NCBI RefSeq assembly: GCF_045278715.1
Contig: NZ_CP136420.1
Coordinates: 744,001-808,000, forward strand
From: Neomoorella carbonis
GTDB lineage: Bacteria > Bacillota > DSM-521 > Neomoorellales > Neomoorellaceae
Direction: 5' to 3'
Length of the DNA: 64,000 nucleotides
Shown here: positions 1 to 8,759 of the stretch, in pieces
Layout of the letters: each line of letters opens with the position of its first letter
Position numbering within the stretch: position 1 is the first letter of the stretch
Position numbers and translations under genes: made by a program
The notes under the pieces: model-generated
Told to the model about the DNA's origin: nothing
The model's input: only the letters and a program-made list of their open reading frames with translations
The model's database searches: none

Positions 1-72
1 CCATAATAACATATAATGGAACAGAGATCTGAAAAGAGAACTTCCAGCCTTGTTCAGGGAGGAATGTCCCTT

Positions 73-333
73 ATGCCTCGAAACACGATAAAGCCAGCTC
101 TACAGGATCTAGCAAAACGGAACGCAGAACTTTACGAAAAATATGGGCGACCTTTAGAAAAAGAACACAAAGGGAAGTTCGTTGCTATTTCCGAAGAAGG
201 CAAAGTCATAATTGATCCTAATGATGTCCAGGTAGCCCAGAAAGCAATAGAAGAATTCGGTCCCGGCCATTTTGCCTTCTATAAGATAGGCTTTAAGGCA
301 ACTGGCAAGTGGAGGATTACCAGTGCATCATAG
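73..333 (+). CDS. Small DUF5678-like protein
   Basis: This is an 86-residue soluble protein of unknown function. The segment GKFVAI followed about 30 residues later by FGPGHFAFYKIG resembles the short DUF5678 type of domain; that assignment is from memory of the pattern. I start at the ATG at 73 because AGGGAGG (56-62) lies 10 nt upstream; in-frame ATGs at 16 and 64 have no or too-close ribosome sites. Its 3' end overlaps the next gene, an aspartic-protease-like protein, by 11 nt, so the two are translationally coupled. Such two-gene units behave like small accessory modules, but no function can be stated. Confidence 0.6.
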   Translation: MPRNTIKPALQDLAKRNAELYEKYGRPLEKEHKGKFVAISEEGKVIIDPNDVQVAQKAIEEFGPGHFAFYKIGFKATGKWRITSAS

Positions 334-673
334 CTATGAATATCCCTATACTGATTTATCTATTTCTGTCGGCAAATATAAAGAAAATGTCCATGCATAT
401 ATAGATACCGGCTTTGAAGGTTATATCGTGTTACCTGAAAATTATGTTGAAAAGATTGGTTCCCCGGCTTTTATCAGCAATTGTGAAGTGGCCGATGGAG
501 CCCTGGTTGCAGCAGCAGAATACATTGGCACCATTGTGATCCCGGATATAGGATTTACTCTTATGGCGCGTATTACCTGTTTGGGTAATGAAATTCTAAT
601 TGGAAGAGCAGTAATCGATCATTTGCGCCTGATATTTGACCGGGGCCGGCAAGTTATTATTTATAACGACTGA
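323..673 (+). CDS. Clan AA (retropepsin-like) aspartic protease-like protein
   Basis: A 116-residue protein with a single DTG active-site motif in YIDTGFEG (about residues 26-33). The C-terminal pattern IGRAVIDHLRLIFDRG is typical of single-domain clan AA proteases, where two chains make one active site. A GTG start is used, with GGAGG at 311-315, 7 nt upstream. It overlaps the preceding DUF5678-like gene. The substrate is unknown. The DTG motif supports catalytic potential, while the biological role is inference only. It lies just outside the polysaccharide locus and has no visible link to it. Confidence 0.65.
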   Translation: MHHSYEYPYTDLSISVGKYKENVHAYIDTGFEGYIVLPENYVEKIGSPAFISNCEVADGALVAAAEYIGTIVIPDIGFTLMARITCLGNEILIGRAVIDHLRLIFDRGRQVIIYND

Positions 674-693
674 AAGTTCAGGTGAAATCGAGC

Positions 694-1077
694 ATGAAAG
701 GTCTCATCCTCTCGGGCGGCAAGGGCACCCGCCTGCGCCCCCTCACTTATACGACAACTAAACAGCTCATCCCCGTGGCCAACCGGCCCATTTTATTTTT
801 TGTCATCGAGCAGGTCGTCCAGGCCGGGATAAGGGACATCGGCATCATCATTTCCCCGGAGACGGGGGAGAGCGTGCGCCAGGCGGTGGGCGACGGCAGC
901 CGCTTCGGCGCGCAGGTAACGTACATACTCCAGGAAAAGCCGCTAGGGCTGGCCCACGCGGTACTTACGGCCCGCGATTTTCTTAAGGACGAGCCCTTTC
1001 TCATGTTCCTGCGGGATAACCTTACTTCCAAACATGAAGTTTTAGCGAAAATTTACACATTTAGCAAGGCGGCATAA
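694..1077 (+). pseudogene. 3'-truncated glucose-1-phosphate thymidylyltransferase
   Basis: The N-terminal third of a long-form sugar-1-phosphate nucleotidyltransferase (RfbA/StrD type) that would make dTDP-glucose. The nucleotide-binding signature LSGGKGTRLRPLT is near residue 5, followed by KQLIPVANRP. Homology stops after MFLRDN near position 1020, where family members continue for over 200 residues; the remaining 18 or so codons are unrelated and AT-rich. The ATG at 694 has AGGTG 9 nt upstream. The break coincides with a sharp drop in GC content at the start of the flippase gene, so the gene was probably cut when the AT-rich block was acquired. It is almost certainly inactive. Confidence 0.8.
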
Positions 1078-1078
1078 T

Positions 1079-2479
1079 ATGACTGTTCAACCTACGATCT
1101 TTTCGAGACTAACGAAAAATGTTTTATATCAACAAGCTGCTCAAGGCATTGTATCTCTTAGCTTTCGACAATTAGCTTCGATAGGCATATCCGGGATAGG
1201 AACACTGATCCTTATGCGGATATTAGGACCCAGAGAGTATGGTATGATCGTTATTGTACAGGCAATAATGGCTTATCTTATAGTTTTTGGATCCAGTTTT
1301 GGTGCTTACGTTGTACGCTCATCATCAATGGAAATGATCCATGATATTTTTACGTTAGCAGTTTTATTATCCTTTTTTATTTTTGGTTTATTAATGATCC
1401 TGGCTTCACTTATTGCTGCTTTTTGGGGTGTTCCAGAACTAAAACCCCTTATCTATTTAAGCGCCGCAGGTGTTTCTTTTGGGATACTTGCTGGCGTACA
1501 GGCTGGTATTTTAGAAAGAGAAATGCGTTATCCAACCCTGGCTGGATTAGAACTTGCCTCAATAATTCTTACGTATATCATCGCTATAATTATGGCTTGG
1601 CAGGGAATGGGGCCACTAGGGGTTACATTGGCAATGGCTGGTACTTATATAATCCAATTTATTGGTTTTAAGATTGCAACGGGTTATAGATGGAAACCAG
1701 TGGTCCCCAAATCCTTTCGGGTTATTATAGGATATGTCTTTTCTTATGCAGCATCCGGGTTAACATGGCAGCTCAGATCTTTAATTAATCCCATTATTGT
1801 CGGTCGTATATTTGGGCCGGAAATGGTCGGGATTATTGGAGCAGTGTTAAAGGTGGTAGAGGCTTCCGGAGCCCTTCGTGGCCCTGTGCTCCGGGTTTTA
1901 TTTAATGTAATGAGCCGCGTTCAAAAAGATAAAAAAGAACTTAGCAAGGCCATTTTTTTTGGAACGAGCTATCAAATTTTGCTTTTGGGCCTTCTTTATT
2001 TCCTAATTGCGCTTTTTCTACCTCTGGCAGTACGCCTGATCCTTGGTCAACAGTGGGTTCCGGTCATAGAGATATATTCCTGGGTGGCTGTAGCGTTTTT
2101 ATTCCAATCTATACCTTTATCCCTGGTTAATATATTTTATGTTTCCGGACAAAACCTGAAAGTCCTCATTGCTAATATAATTTATATTGGCCTTCTTGCA
2201 TTATCTACCTATGTTTTTGTGGGGAGAGCAGGTGCGAAAGGGTACGGTTGGGCGGAAATTCTATCAGTGATTATATATGGTTTGATTATATATCTATATA
2301 GTTTTCCAATAATAGGCACTGTTAGATTGCCATTATTATTGGCTTCAGGCTTAAGCTTGGCAATAGTTACCACTAAATATATCTCCTTTTGGTCATCTTT
2401 ACTGGTGTTCTTATCCCTTTTAGGGAGACATGACCGGCAGCTTCTGTTCAAGGTATTTAGAGGGGCTTATGAAAAATGA
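1079..2479 (+). CDS. Wzx-type oligosaccharide flippase
   Basis: A 466-residue integral membrane protein with about 12-14 hydrophobic segments, of the polysaccharide transporter/flippase (MOP/MATE-like) type. In Wzx/Wzy pathways such proteins flip undecaprenyl-linked repeat units to the outer face of the membrane. The N-terminal region (SFRQLASIGISGIGTLILMR) is typical of the family. It starts right after the truncated nucleotidyltransferase, with an AAGGCGG element about 9 nt upstream, and overlaps the next glycosyltransferase by ATGA. It belongs to a translationally coupled, AT-rich operon with three glycosyltransferases and a polymerase. Substrate specificity cannot be read from the sequence. 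Confidence 0.85.
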   Translation: MTVQPTIFSRLTKNVLYQQAAQGIVSLSFRQLASIGISGIGTLILMRILGPREYGMIVIVQAIMAYLIVFGSSFGAYVVRSSSMEMIHDIFTLAVLLSFFIFGLLMILASLIAAFWGVPELKPLIYLSAAGVSFGILAGVQAGILEREMRYPTLAGLELASIILTYIIAIIMAWQGMGPLGVTLAMAGTYIIQFIGFKIATGYRWKPVVPKSFRVIIGYVFSYAASGLTWQLRSLINPIIVGRIFGPEMVGIIGAVLKVVEASGALRGPVLRVLFNVMSRVQKDKKELSKAIFFGTSYQILLLGLLYFLIALFLPLAVRLILGQQWVPVIEIYSWVAVAFLFQSIPLSLVNIFYVSGQNLKVLIANIIYIGLLALSTYVFVGRAGAKGYGWAEILSVIIYGLIIYLYSFPIIGTVRLPLLLASGLSLAIVTTKYISFWSSLLVFLSLLGRHDRQLLFKVFRGAYEK

Positions 2480-3663
2480 AAGGAAAAATCGTGAAAATAC
2501 TACTATTAGTTCGCTGCCTTAATACCGGCGGAGGGGAAAAAGTAGTTCTTGAAGTTCTAAAACGGCTCGATCGCGAAAGAATACATATAACCTTGGTGCC
2601 GGTGTTGGGTGGAGGACCATGGGAGGATAAGGTGCCATCATGGGTTGCCGTTAAACCGCTTCTTCAATGGCGAGGAGCTAACCCCCTTGGTCCAATACGT
2701 ATTTTTCAGTTAGCACTTAAGATCCCTTATTTAATAAGCTTGGTCCACCAGCATGACATCATTTGGAGTGGGGGAGGCTTTGGTGGAGCCCATTACTTGG
2801 GCGCCCTTGCCTCGTTTTTGACTGGTAAGCCCCTGATCGCCTGGGCGCACGGTGCAGAGCCACAAGTACTTAAAACAGTTCGAGCCAAAGGTTTCAGGGC
2901 GTGGCTACACCGTTATTTTATTCCCCTGGCATATAAAAAAGCGCGGCTTATTATGGCGGTTTCCCAGGGTGTAAAGGATGAGTTGAGTAAGGATATTGAT
3001 GGGATTAAAGAACGAATAGAAGTGGTCTATAATCCTGTTGATGTAGATGCCATACTTATTAAAGCGAAGGAACCTCTTCCATCAAATATAACACCTGACT
3101 TTTTTGCCGGCGCTCCAGTAATCATAGCTATTGGCCGATTTGAATTCGGGAAGGGATATGACCTGCTAATCAAAGCCCATGCCAGTCTTCTGCAGCAGGG
3201 CTTAAATGTAAAATTGCTCCTTGTTGGTGGTGGTCCGGAATATAGTTCGCTTGAGAATATGGTCCGCCGTCTGGGAACTTTAGAAAAGACTGCTTTTCTT
3301 GATAGGCTCGACAACCCTTATCCCTTGCTGGCCCGATCCAATATACTGGCATTTCCATCGAGGGCCGAGGGTTTCGGGGTTGCCCTTATAGAAGCCATGG
3401 CTCTAGGTATTCCGGTAGTGGCGGCAGATTGCCCCAGCGGGCCGTTTGAAGTTTTAGATGGGGGAAAATATGGCCTTTTGGTGCCGCCAGAAGATCCAGA
3501 AGCCCTAGCCGGGGCTGTGGCCGATATTTTAAATAACAGAGAAATGTCCAGGCGATTTACTGAACTCGGACCCCTTAGGGCAAAAGATTTTGCTGCATCA
3601 ACTGTTATCGCTCGCCTTGAGAAATTATTACTTGATTTTGCAGACAAGGAGATATCCAGGTGA
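2476..3663 (+). CDS. GT4-family glycosyltransferase 1
   Basis: A 395-residue GT-B fold glycosyltransferase. The N-terminal acceptor domain begins VKILLLVRCLNTGGGEKVV with the glycine loop typical of GT4. The C-terminal donor domain shows IAIGRFEFGKGYDLLIKAH and the EX7E motif in SRAEGFGVALIEAMALG at about residues 292-310, which holds the nucleotide-sugar. It is expected to add one sugar to the lipid-linked repeat unit at the cytoplasmic face. It starts inside the stop of the flippase gene (ATGA) and its own stop overlaps the next start (GTGA). Donor and acceptor sugars are unknown. Confidence 0.88.
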   Translation: MKGKIVKILLLVRCLNTGGGEKVVLEVLKRLDRERIHITLVPVLGGGPWEDKVPSWVAVKPLLQWRGANPLGPIRIFQLALKIPYLISLVHQHDIIWSGGGFGGAHYLGALASFLTGKPLIAWAHGAEPQVLKTVRAKGFRAWLHRYFIPLAYKKARLIMAVSQGVKDELSKDIDGIKERIEVVYNPVDVDAILIKAKEPLPSNITPDFFAGAPVIIAIGRFEFGKGYDLLIKAHASLLQQGLNVKLLLVGGGPEYSSLENMVRRLGTLEKTAFLDRLDNPYPLLARSNILAFPSRAEGFGVALIEAMALGIPVVAADCPSGPFEVLDGGKYGLLVPPEDPEALAGAVADILNNREMSRRFTELGPLRAKDFAASTVIARLEKLLLDFADKEISR

Positions 3664-4685
3664 AAGTAGCTTTCTATCAATTCTTCCCGCCGACATTGTG
3701 GACGCCGGGAGGCGGAGAAACCCAGCTAGTTAAAACTAAAGAAGCCCTTGAAAGATTAGGAGTTGAGGTGACATTATTTAACCCCTGGTCGCGTTCAAAG
3801 GACTTTGATATACTGCACGTCTTTGGCTCCAGCTATGAATTGAGTAGTTTTGTGCGCGCCGCTAAAGGGCTGGGGTTACCTGTGGTTGTTTCAATAATAG
3901 CTTTTTCCGCTAAACCATCCTGGCAATGGTGGCTTTGGAGGAGGATAGATAGATTTATTCCCATTCCTACAACATACAGGTTGCGCCACGAGATTTACAC
4001 AAATGCCGACCGGTTGATTGTAGCTTCCCGATCCGAAGCGGAGCAGTTGTCTCAGGGTTTCCGTATTAATAATAAAAAGTATCGCTGGGTACCCCATGGA
4101 ATTGAGGGGGAGCGATTTATTAAAGCTGACCCAAAGCTTTTCATCAAACGTTACGGGTTACAGGATTTTGTCCTCCAGGTAAGCCGCATTAACCGGCATA
4201 AAGGGCAGGTAAGACTAATCCGGGCGCTTGAGGGAACAGGTATCAAACTTGTTTTTATTGGGCCATTAGATCCTATTGATCAGCAGGGGACCCAGGAATT
4301 CTTAAATCTAGTAGAAAAGCATTCAGGCTGGGTACATTACCTTGGGACGTTAAATTATGATGATGAATTATTGCCTTCGGCGTATGCTGCTTGCAGAGTT
4401 CACGTTTTACCTAGCACAATTATTGAATCACCGGGCCTCGTAACCTTAGAATCTACTGCTGCTGGGGCAGCAGCAGTATCAGGTAATTATCCGACGCTCT
4501 ATGAATATTTAGGGGAACGGGTTTATTACTGCGAACCTGCTTCCATCGCTTCTATCCGCGCGAGTGTGCTACAGGCTTATGAAGAAGGTATTAAACCTGG
4601 AGCAAGGGAGTACGTTGTAGACAACTTTTCCTGGGACCGGACCGCCGAGCGGCTGTTAGAGGTCTATCAGGAGGTACTTGCATGA
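3660..4685 (+). CDS. GT4-family glycosyltransferase 2
   Basis: A 341-residue glycosyltransferase of GT-B fold. The N-terminus KVAFYQFFPPTLWTPGGGET gives the glycine-rich loop, the donor domain contains LQVSRINRHKGQ, and an EX7E-like ESPGLVTLE lies near residue 253. A GTG start overlaps the previous stop. It lacks signal or membrane segments and so acts in the cytoplasm on the lipid-linked intermediate. The following gene starts within its stop codon (ATGA), keeping stoichiometric coupling. Sugar specificity is not deducible. Confidence 0.85.
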   Translation: MKVAFYQFFPPTLWTPGGGETQLVKTKEALERLGVEVTLFNPWSRSKDFDILHVFGSSYELSSFVRAAKGLGLPVVVSIIAFSAKPSWQWWLWRRIDRFIPIPTTYRLRHEIYTNADRLIVASRSEAEQLSQGFRINNKKYRWVPHGIEGERFIKADPKLFIKRYGLQDFVLQVSRINRHKGQVRLIRALEGTGIKLVFIGPLDPIDQQGTQEFLNLVEKHSGWVHYLGTLNYDDELLPSAYAACRVHVLPSTIIESPGLVTLESTAAGAAAVSGNYPTLYEYLGERVYYCEPASIASIRASVLQAYEEGIKPGAREYVVDNFSWDRTAERLLEVYQEVLA

Positions 4686-5737
4686 AGGTTGCTTTGATTG
4701 CATTATCTGTGCGGGGTGCTATGGGCCAATATCTGGAAGCCTTAGTGCCTCCCTTAAGTAAAGTTGTTGAGGTACATTTATTTGTGCCATTCCATTTTAT
4801 GGGCGAAACTGACGAGGCCATCGTACATCGTTTTGCGACTGGTTTTAACCAACGCCAGGCCCTGCTCCGTTTTCTCAACCCGCTGGCGGCCTGGCGGGTT
4901 TGGCGAGAAGTGCGGGTCGTAGCCCCCGGGGTAGTGCATCTTTTTAATGGGGAAGGATACCCGTGGTCCTTGATATTCGCCTTAGGGGCTTATCGTGATC
5001 AAATCCCTCTTTTGGTAACGGTACATGATCCTGAACCGCATCCCGGTAATACCTGGGAAGCCATGAATGCATGGCTACGTCGGGCGGTTCTCCCTCTGGC
5101 TGCAGGAGTGCATGTTCATAGCAAGCGTTTTGTGGAGGCATTGGAACGATTAAAGATAAAACGGGAACGAATCCATGTGATCCCCCATGGAAGCATCGCC
5201 GAGCGGTTCTTAAAATACCGCCAAGCAGGAATAAAACGTGAACCGTTGGCATTGTTCTTTGGCCGCCTGGAGGCTTATAAGGGCGTAGATCTTTTGGTGG
5301 ATGCTGCAATTCGCTTAAATGGGGAAATCCGGGTAATTATCGCTGGTCCTGGTAAATTGCCCACATGGTTGGAACAAAAAATCAGGGATAAAATAAATAT
5401 TTTCGAAGTACATAACCGCTACCTGGAGGATACGGAGGTTGCCCATCTCTTTCAGCGGGCTTCAGTATGCGTCCTTCCTTACCGCCAGGCAACCCAATCA
5501 AGTTTGCCCCTTATAGCAGCTGCCTTCGGTGTTCCGGTGGTGGCAACTGCTGTTGGTGCTTTCGTAGAGGATGTCCCGAGGGTTGGAGGCATACTGGTAC
5601 CCCCGGAAAATGTAGAAGCTTTAGCCCAAGGGATTTTCCAAGCCATGCAAAAAAAGCCGGTCTATCCTGAGGAACTGCGCTTTGAAAATCTTGCTGGCCG
5701 GTTTGTAACAGTATACAGGTCGATTTGTGGGAGATAA
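4682..5737 (+). CDS. GT4-like glycosyltransferase 3
   Basis: A 351-residue glycosyltransferase-like protein. Family features are the acceptor-side KVALIALSVRGAMGQYLEAL, a donor-side FFGRLEAYKGVDLLVDAA near residue 190, and the late IPPENVEAL-like region. In the place of the usual EX7E motif it has RQATQSSLPLIAAAFGVP, so the first glutamate is missing. It may be an atypical GT4 or use a different catalytic geometry. It is coupled by ATGA to the previous gene and followed after 3 nt by the polymerase gene. Confidence 0.78.
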   Translation: MKVALIALSVRGAMGQYLEALVPPLSKVVEVHLFVPFHFMGETDEAIVHRFATGFNQRQALLRFLNPLAAWRVWREVRVVAPGVVHLFNGEGYPWSLIFALGAYRDQIPLLVTVHDPEPHPGNTWEAMNAWLRRAVLPLAAGVHVHSKRFVEALERLKIKRERIHVIPHGSIAERFLKYRQAGIKREPLALFFGRLEAYKGVDLLVDAAIRLNGEIRVIIAGPGKLPTWLEQKIRDKINIFEVHNRYLEDTEVAHLFQRASVCVLPYRQATQSSLPLIAAAFGVPVVATAVGAFVEDVPRVGGILVPPENVEALAQGIFQAMQKKPVYPEELRFENLAGRFVTVYRSICGR

Positions 5738-5740
5738 CTT

Positions 5741-7051
5741 ATGGAGAGCTTAACACTTACTTATCTTCTTGCCGTTGCTCATATTACATTGTATGGCATC
5801 GCTTTATTACTTACACGTTACCCAGTAATAAGTATTTTTCACTTGGCCTTAGCTAACTTTATTATTGCCTTTGGAGTTAGACCTTTACTAAGCGCATTTT
5901 TTGGTGGCGTAACTTTATACTGGGTTGGATTAGGATGGGAAGCATACAATAGAGGGCTCCTATATCAGCTAATATTTACTTTATTTTATGTGATTGGTTA
6001 TTTAACCTTAATAAGACATGATAAGGGATCGCAAATAATCCCTGAGAATCGTATATCCTTACGTGGTGCGATATTTACTTTTTGCGTGGGATTAACCGCT
6101 GTGGGACTAATTCACATTCTCTCACGCGGTGCCTGGTTGCCAACGGCGCGAAATCAAACTTTAACTTCAGTAGTACCCTTCGGTAAGATTTTGTTTCCAC
6201 TCGCTGTTATACCGTTAAGCGTTTCTTTGGCAATCCTCTTCATTTTAATGTTGCGGTACAGACGCCATCCGATAATATTTTCGAGCGCTTTATTGTTAGA
6301 AAGCCTTGCCTTTCTCCTTCTTTCGCTTTTATATCAACGGGGTTTTATACTGAGTGGGCTAATTTTAGGTGCCTTATTCTATGAACGTTTTATTAGACGA
6401 TTTACTTATATAAGAGCTTTAACCTTGGCATTTTTACTGTTAGTATTATTGTTTACATTACGTCCTTTAGCCATATTTATTTCTTCCGGAGGTAAAACAA
6501 TAGTTTTTGATTCAGGACAAAGTGGATTGATAGGCAAAGTGCGACATCACCTATTGGATTCACCTAACTTTGACAATGCTGACGTTTGGCCGGTGGTTAT
6601 TGCAAATGTAAATCAGGAAGGCAATACGCTGGGCAGTACTTTTCTTGCCATCCCGGCACGTTTTTTAACACCTGGGATACGGAAAGAGTTAGAGCTGGAG
6701 ACAGCCGTCGACAGGGTCAATGCATTTTATTGGGGTAAAAAATATTGGGAAACAAATTTTGGTTTTAATATTAATCTACCGCAGGAGCTATATCTAAATT
6801 TCGGGGCTGCTTTGATGCCTCTCGCCTTTATTGCCGGAATGTTGACGAGTATAATTGATCGGTGGCTTAAGCGATTACGGAGAATTACTCTTCGAACAGT
6901 TTTTTTGGGAGCAGCGGCGTTAGCTGCTGGTGGATTTGTAGGCGAGCCTGCGGGTACGGTACAGTGGGTTACTGCTTACATAGCTTTAGGTCTATTTTTA
7001 AGCTTTTTAGAGCGTCTACGTTTGCATTGTTCTGTTGGTGGTACCCAATAA
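5741..7051 (+). CDS. Wzy-like repeat-unit polymerase (multi-pass membrane protein)
   Basis: A 436-residue protein, almost wholly hydrophobic helices (about 11-12), with one large non-membrane stretch around residues 250-330 containing SSGGKTIVFDSGQSGL and RVNAFYWGKKYWETNFG. The topology and the place after a flippase and glycosyltransferases fit an O-antigen/oligosaccharide repeat-unit polymerase. Sequence alone is weak for this family, so the call rests mostly on context. The start is 3 nt after the previous stop. It ends the AT-rich operon block before the mannose-activation genes. Confidence 0.7.
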   Translation: MESLTLTYLLAVAHITLYGIALLLTRYPVISIFHLALANFIIAFGVRPLLSAFFGGVTLYWVGLGWEAYNRGLLYQLIFTLFYVIGYLTLIRHDKGSQIIPENRISLRGAIFTFCVGLTAVGLIHILSRGAWLPTARNQTLTSVVPFGKILFPLAVIPLSVSLAILFILMLRYRRHPIIFSSALLLESLAFLLLSLLYQRGFILSGLILGALFYERFIRRFTYIRALTLAFLLLVLLFTLRPLAIFISSGGKTIVFDSGQSGLIGKVRHHLLDSPNFDNADVWPVVIANVNQEGNTLGSTFLAIPARFLTPGIRKELELETAVDRVNAFYWGKKYWETNFGFNINLPQELYLNFGAALMPLAFIAGMLTSIIDRWLKRLRRITLRTVFLGAAALAAGGFVGEPAGTVQWVTAYIALGLFLSFLERLRLHCSVGGTQ

Positions 7052-7103
7052 AAGGTTCTTTTCATACCTTATCTTCTGTTATAAGAATCTTAAGGAGCCA
7101 TGC

Positions 7104-7148
7104 ATGAAAGCTCTAATTCTATCTGGTGGTTTTGATACACAGCTTTAG
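7104..7148 (+). pseudogene. N-terminal remnant of a sugar nucleotidyltransferase
   Basis: Fourteen codons reading MKALILSGGFDTQL then TAG, preceded by TAAGGAG. This is the start of a nucleotidyltransferase (compare MKxLILSGGxGTRL), with the GTRLRP loop already degraded. Nothing further of the enzyme is visible before manC. It is a relic of a replaced gene in this cassette. Confidence 0.5.
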
Positions 7149-7250
7149 TTTGATAGACCATACGGCGGAATTAACTTTTGCCGGGGTTATGAATGCTCAT
7201 TATGTTAGTAGCAAATTAATATGGATACCATGAAACAGTTGGTGAAGGAA

Positions 7251-8744
7251 ATGAAAGATGTCTTTACAATCATCATGGCTGGCGGTTCTGGAGAGCGATT
7301 CTGGCCTTATAGCCGTAAGGATCGTCCCAAGCAGTTTTTACAAGTAGTGGGACAGGGAACTTTACTTCAACAGACGGTACAGCGGGCAAAGCTTCTTTGC
7401 CCGGTAGAGCAGATATACATAGTAACTGGTCGTAGTTATCTTAACCTGGTGCAGGAACAGGTTCCAGAGATTCCAAAAGAAAACTTGATTGTAGAGCCGG
7501 TTGGGCGTGATACGGCACCCTGTATTGCTCTTGCTTTGTCTATTTTAGAAGCCAGGGGTCTAAATGGGACGATGATTGTTTTGCCTTCAGACCAGATGGT
7601 GATAGGGGAAGATGGATTTCTTCGTTCCCTTTCTACTGCCGTTAAGCTTGCCCATGAAACCTGCGGTTTAGTCACAATCGGTATCCGTCCAACCAGACCT
7701 GAAACCGGCTATGGTTATATCCGCATTGGAGAAAGGTTATCTAGTTTATCCGCTTTCCGGGTAGCCGCCTTCACAGAAAAACCAGATATGGGGAGGGCAA
7801 TTTCCTTTCTCTCATCCGGTGAGTATCTGTGGAATAGCGGGATGTTTATCTGGCAGGTATCAGCCATACATGATGCTTTTGAACGTTACCTGCCGGAGCT
7901 AATAAAAGGTATTACTCCGATCCGGGAATCTGTCGACACACCGGATTTCGAAACAATACTCTCTAGAGTTTTTCCGACGTTAACCAGGATATCTATTGAT
8001 TATGGCATTATGGAGAAAGCGGATAACGTCTACGTTGTGCCCGGAGACTTTGGATGGGATGATCTGGGAACCTGGACTGCTTTAGAGAGGGTTACAAAAT
8101 GCGATATTGACGGAAATTTTGTCCAGGGCCGTTCTGTCCTGGTTGATACTAAAAATACTATCTTAAGAAATGACAATACCGACAAGCTAGTAGTAACCTT
8201 TGGGTTAAAGGATACCCTGGTGGTGGATACCCCTGATGTTCTTATGGTTGCTGATAAGAAGAGAGCGCCGGAATTAAAAAAACTGTTGGATGAGCTACGA
8301 AAACAAGGATTAGAACGATATTTAATGGGGCTAACAACTCCCGGGTTTGATGGGAATTCTAATGAAAATTCTGTGGAAACTTTGGAGGAAACTCTCTCCA
8401 GCGAGTATCCTGTTTATAAAAAGCCCTGGGGGCGTGAGATTTTGTGGGCGGTGAATGAACGTTATGCCGCTAAAGTTATCCATGTTTACCGTGGACATTC
8501 TTTAAGTAAACAATATCACCAGGAAAAAAGAGAAACAATGCTGTTTATAAAAGGGAGGGGGAAGCTCGAGCTGGGAGAAGAAGTACTTGATGTTTCTCCA
8601 CCAATGGTGGTAGATATACCTGCAGGTATGGTACATCGTATTCAGGCTATTTCTGATGTTATATTTATTGAAGTTTCTTCCCCGGAACTTGATGACGTAG
8701 TTCGCTTAGCAGATGATTACGGTCGTATGTTAAATATAAAATAA
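7251..8744 (+). CDS. manC: Mannose-1-phosphate guanylyltransferase / mannose-6-phosphate isomerase
   Basis: A bifunctional type II enzyme of about 497 residues making GDP-mannose from mannose-1-phosphate and GTP, with a C-terminal cupin-type isomerase domain. Visible motifs are AGGSGERFWPYSR at the N-terminus (pyrophosphorylase signature), FTEKPDMG, WNSGMFIW, GDFGWDDLGTW, and the C-terminal cupin YKKPWGREILWAV with QYHQEKRETMLF and DIPAGMVHRI. I prefer the ATG at 7251, which gives the family-typical short N-terminus and follows GAAGGAA; in-frame ATGs at 7221 and 7230 have no ribosome site. It pairs with the phosphomannomutase downstream. Confidence 0.92.
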   Translation: MKDVFTIIMAGGSGERFWPYSRKDRPKQFLQVVGQGTLLQQTVQRAKLLCPVEQIYIVTGRSYLNLVQEQVPEIPKENLIVEPVGRDTAPCIALALSILEARGLNGTMIVLPSDQMVIGEDGFLRSLSTAVKLAHETCGLVTIGIRPTRPETGYGYIRIGERLSSLSAFRVAAFTEKPDMGRAISFLSSGEYLWNSGMFIWQVSAIHDAFERYLPELIKGITPIRESVDTPDFETILSRVFPTLTRISIDYGIMEKADNVYVVPGDFGWDDLGTWTALERVTKCDIDGNFVQGRSVLVDTKNTILRNDNTDKLVVTFGLKDTLVVDTPDVLMVADKKRAPELKKLLDELRKQGLERYLMGLTTPGFDGNSNENSVETLEETLSSEYPVYKKPWGREILWAVNERYAAKVIHVYRGHSLSKQYHQEKRETMLFIKGRGKLELGEEVLDVSPPMVVDIPAGMVHRIQAISDVIFIEVSSPELDDVVRLADDYGRMLNIK

Positions 8745-8759
8745 GATATGGGGGTTATT

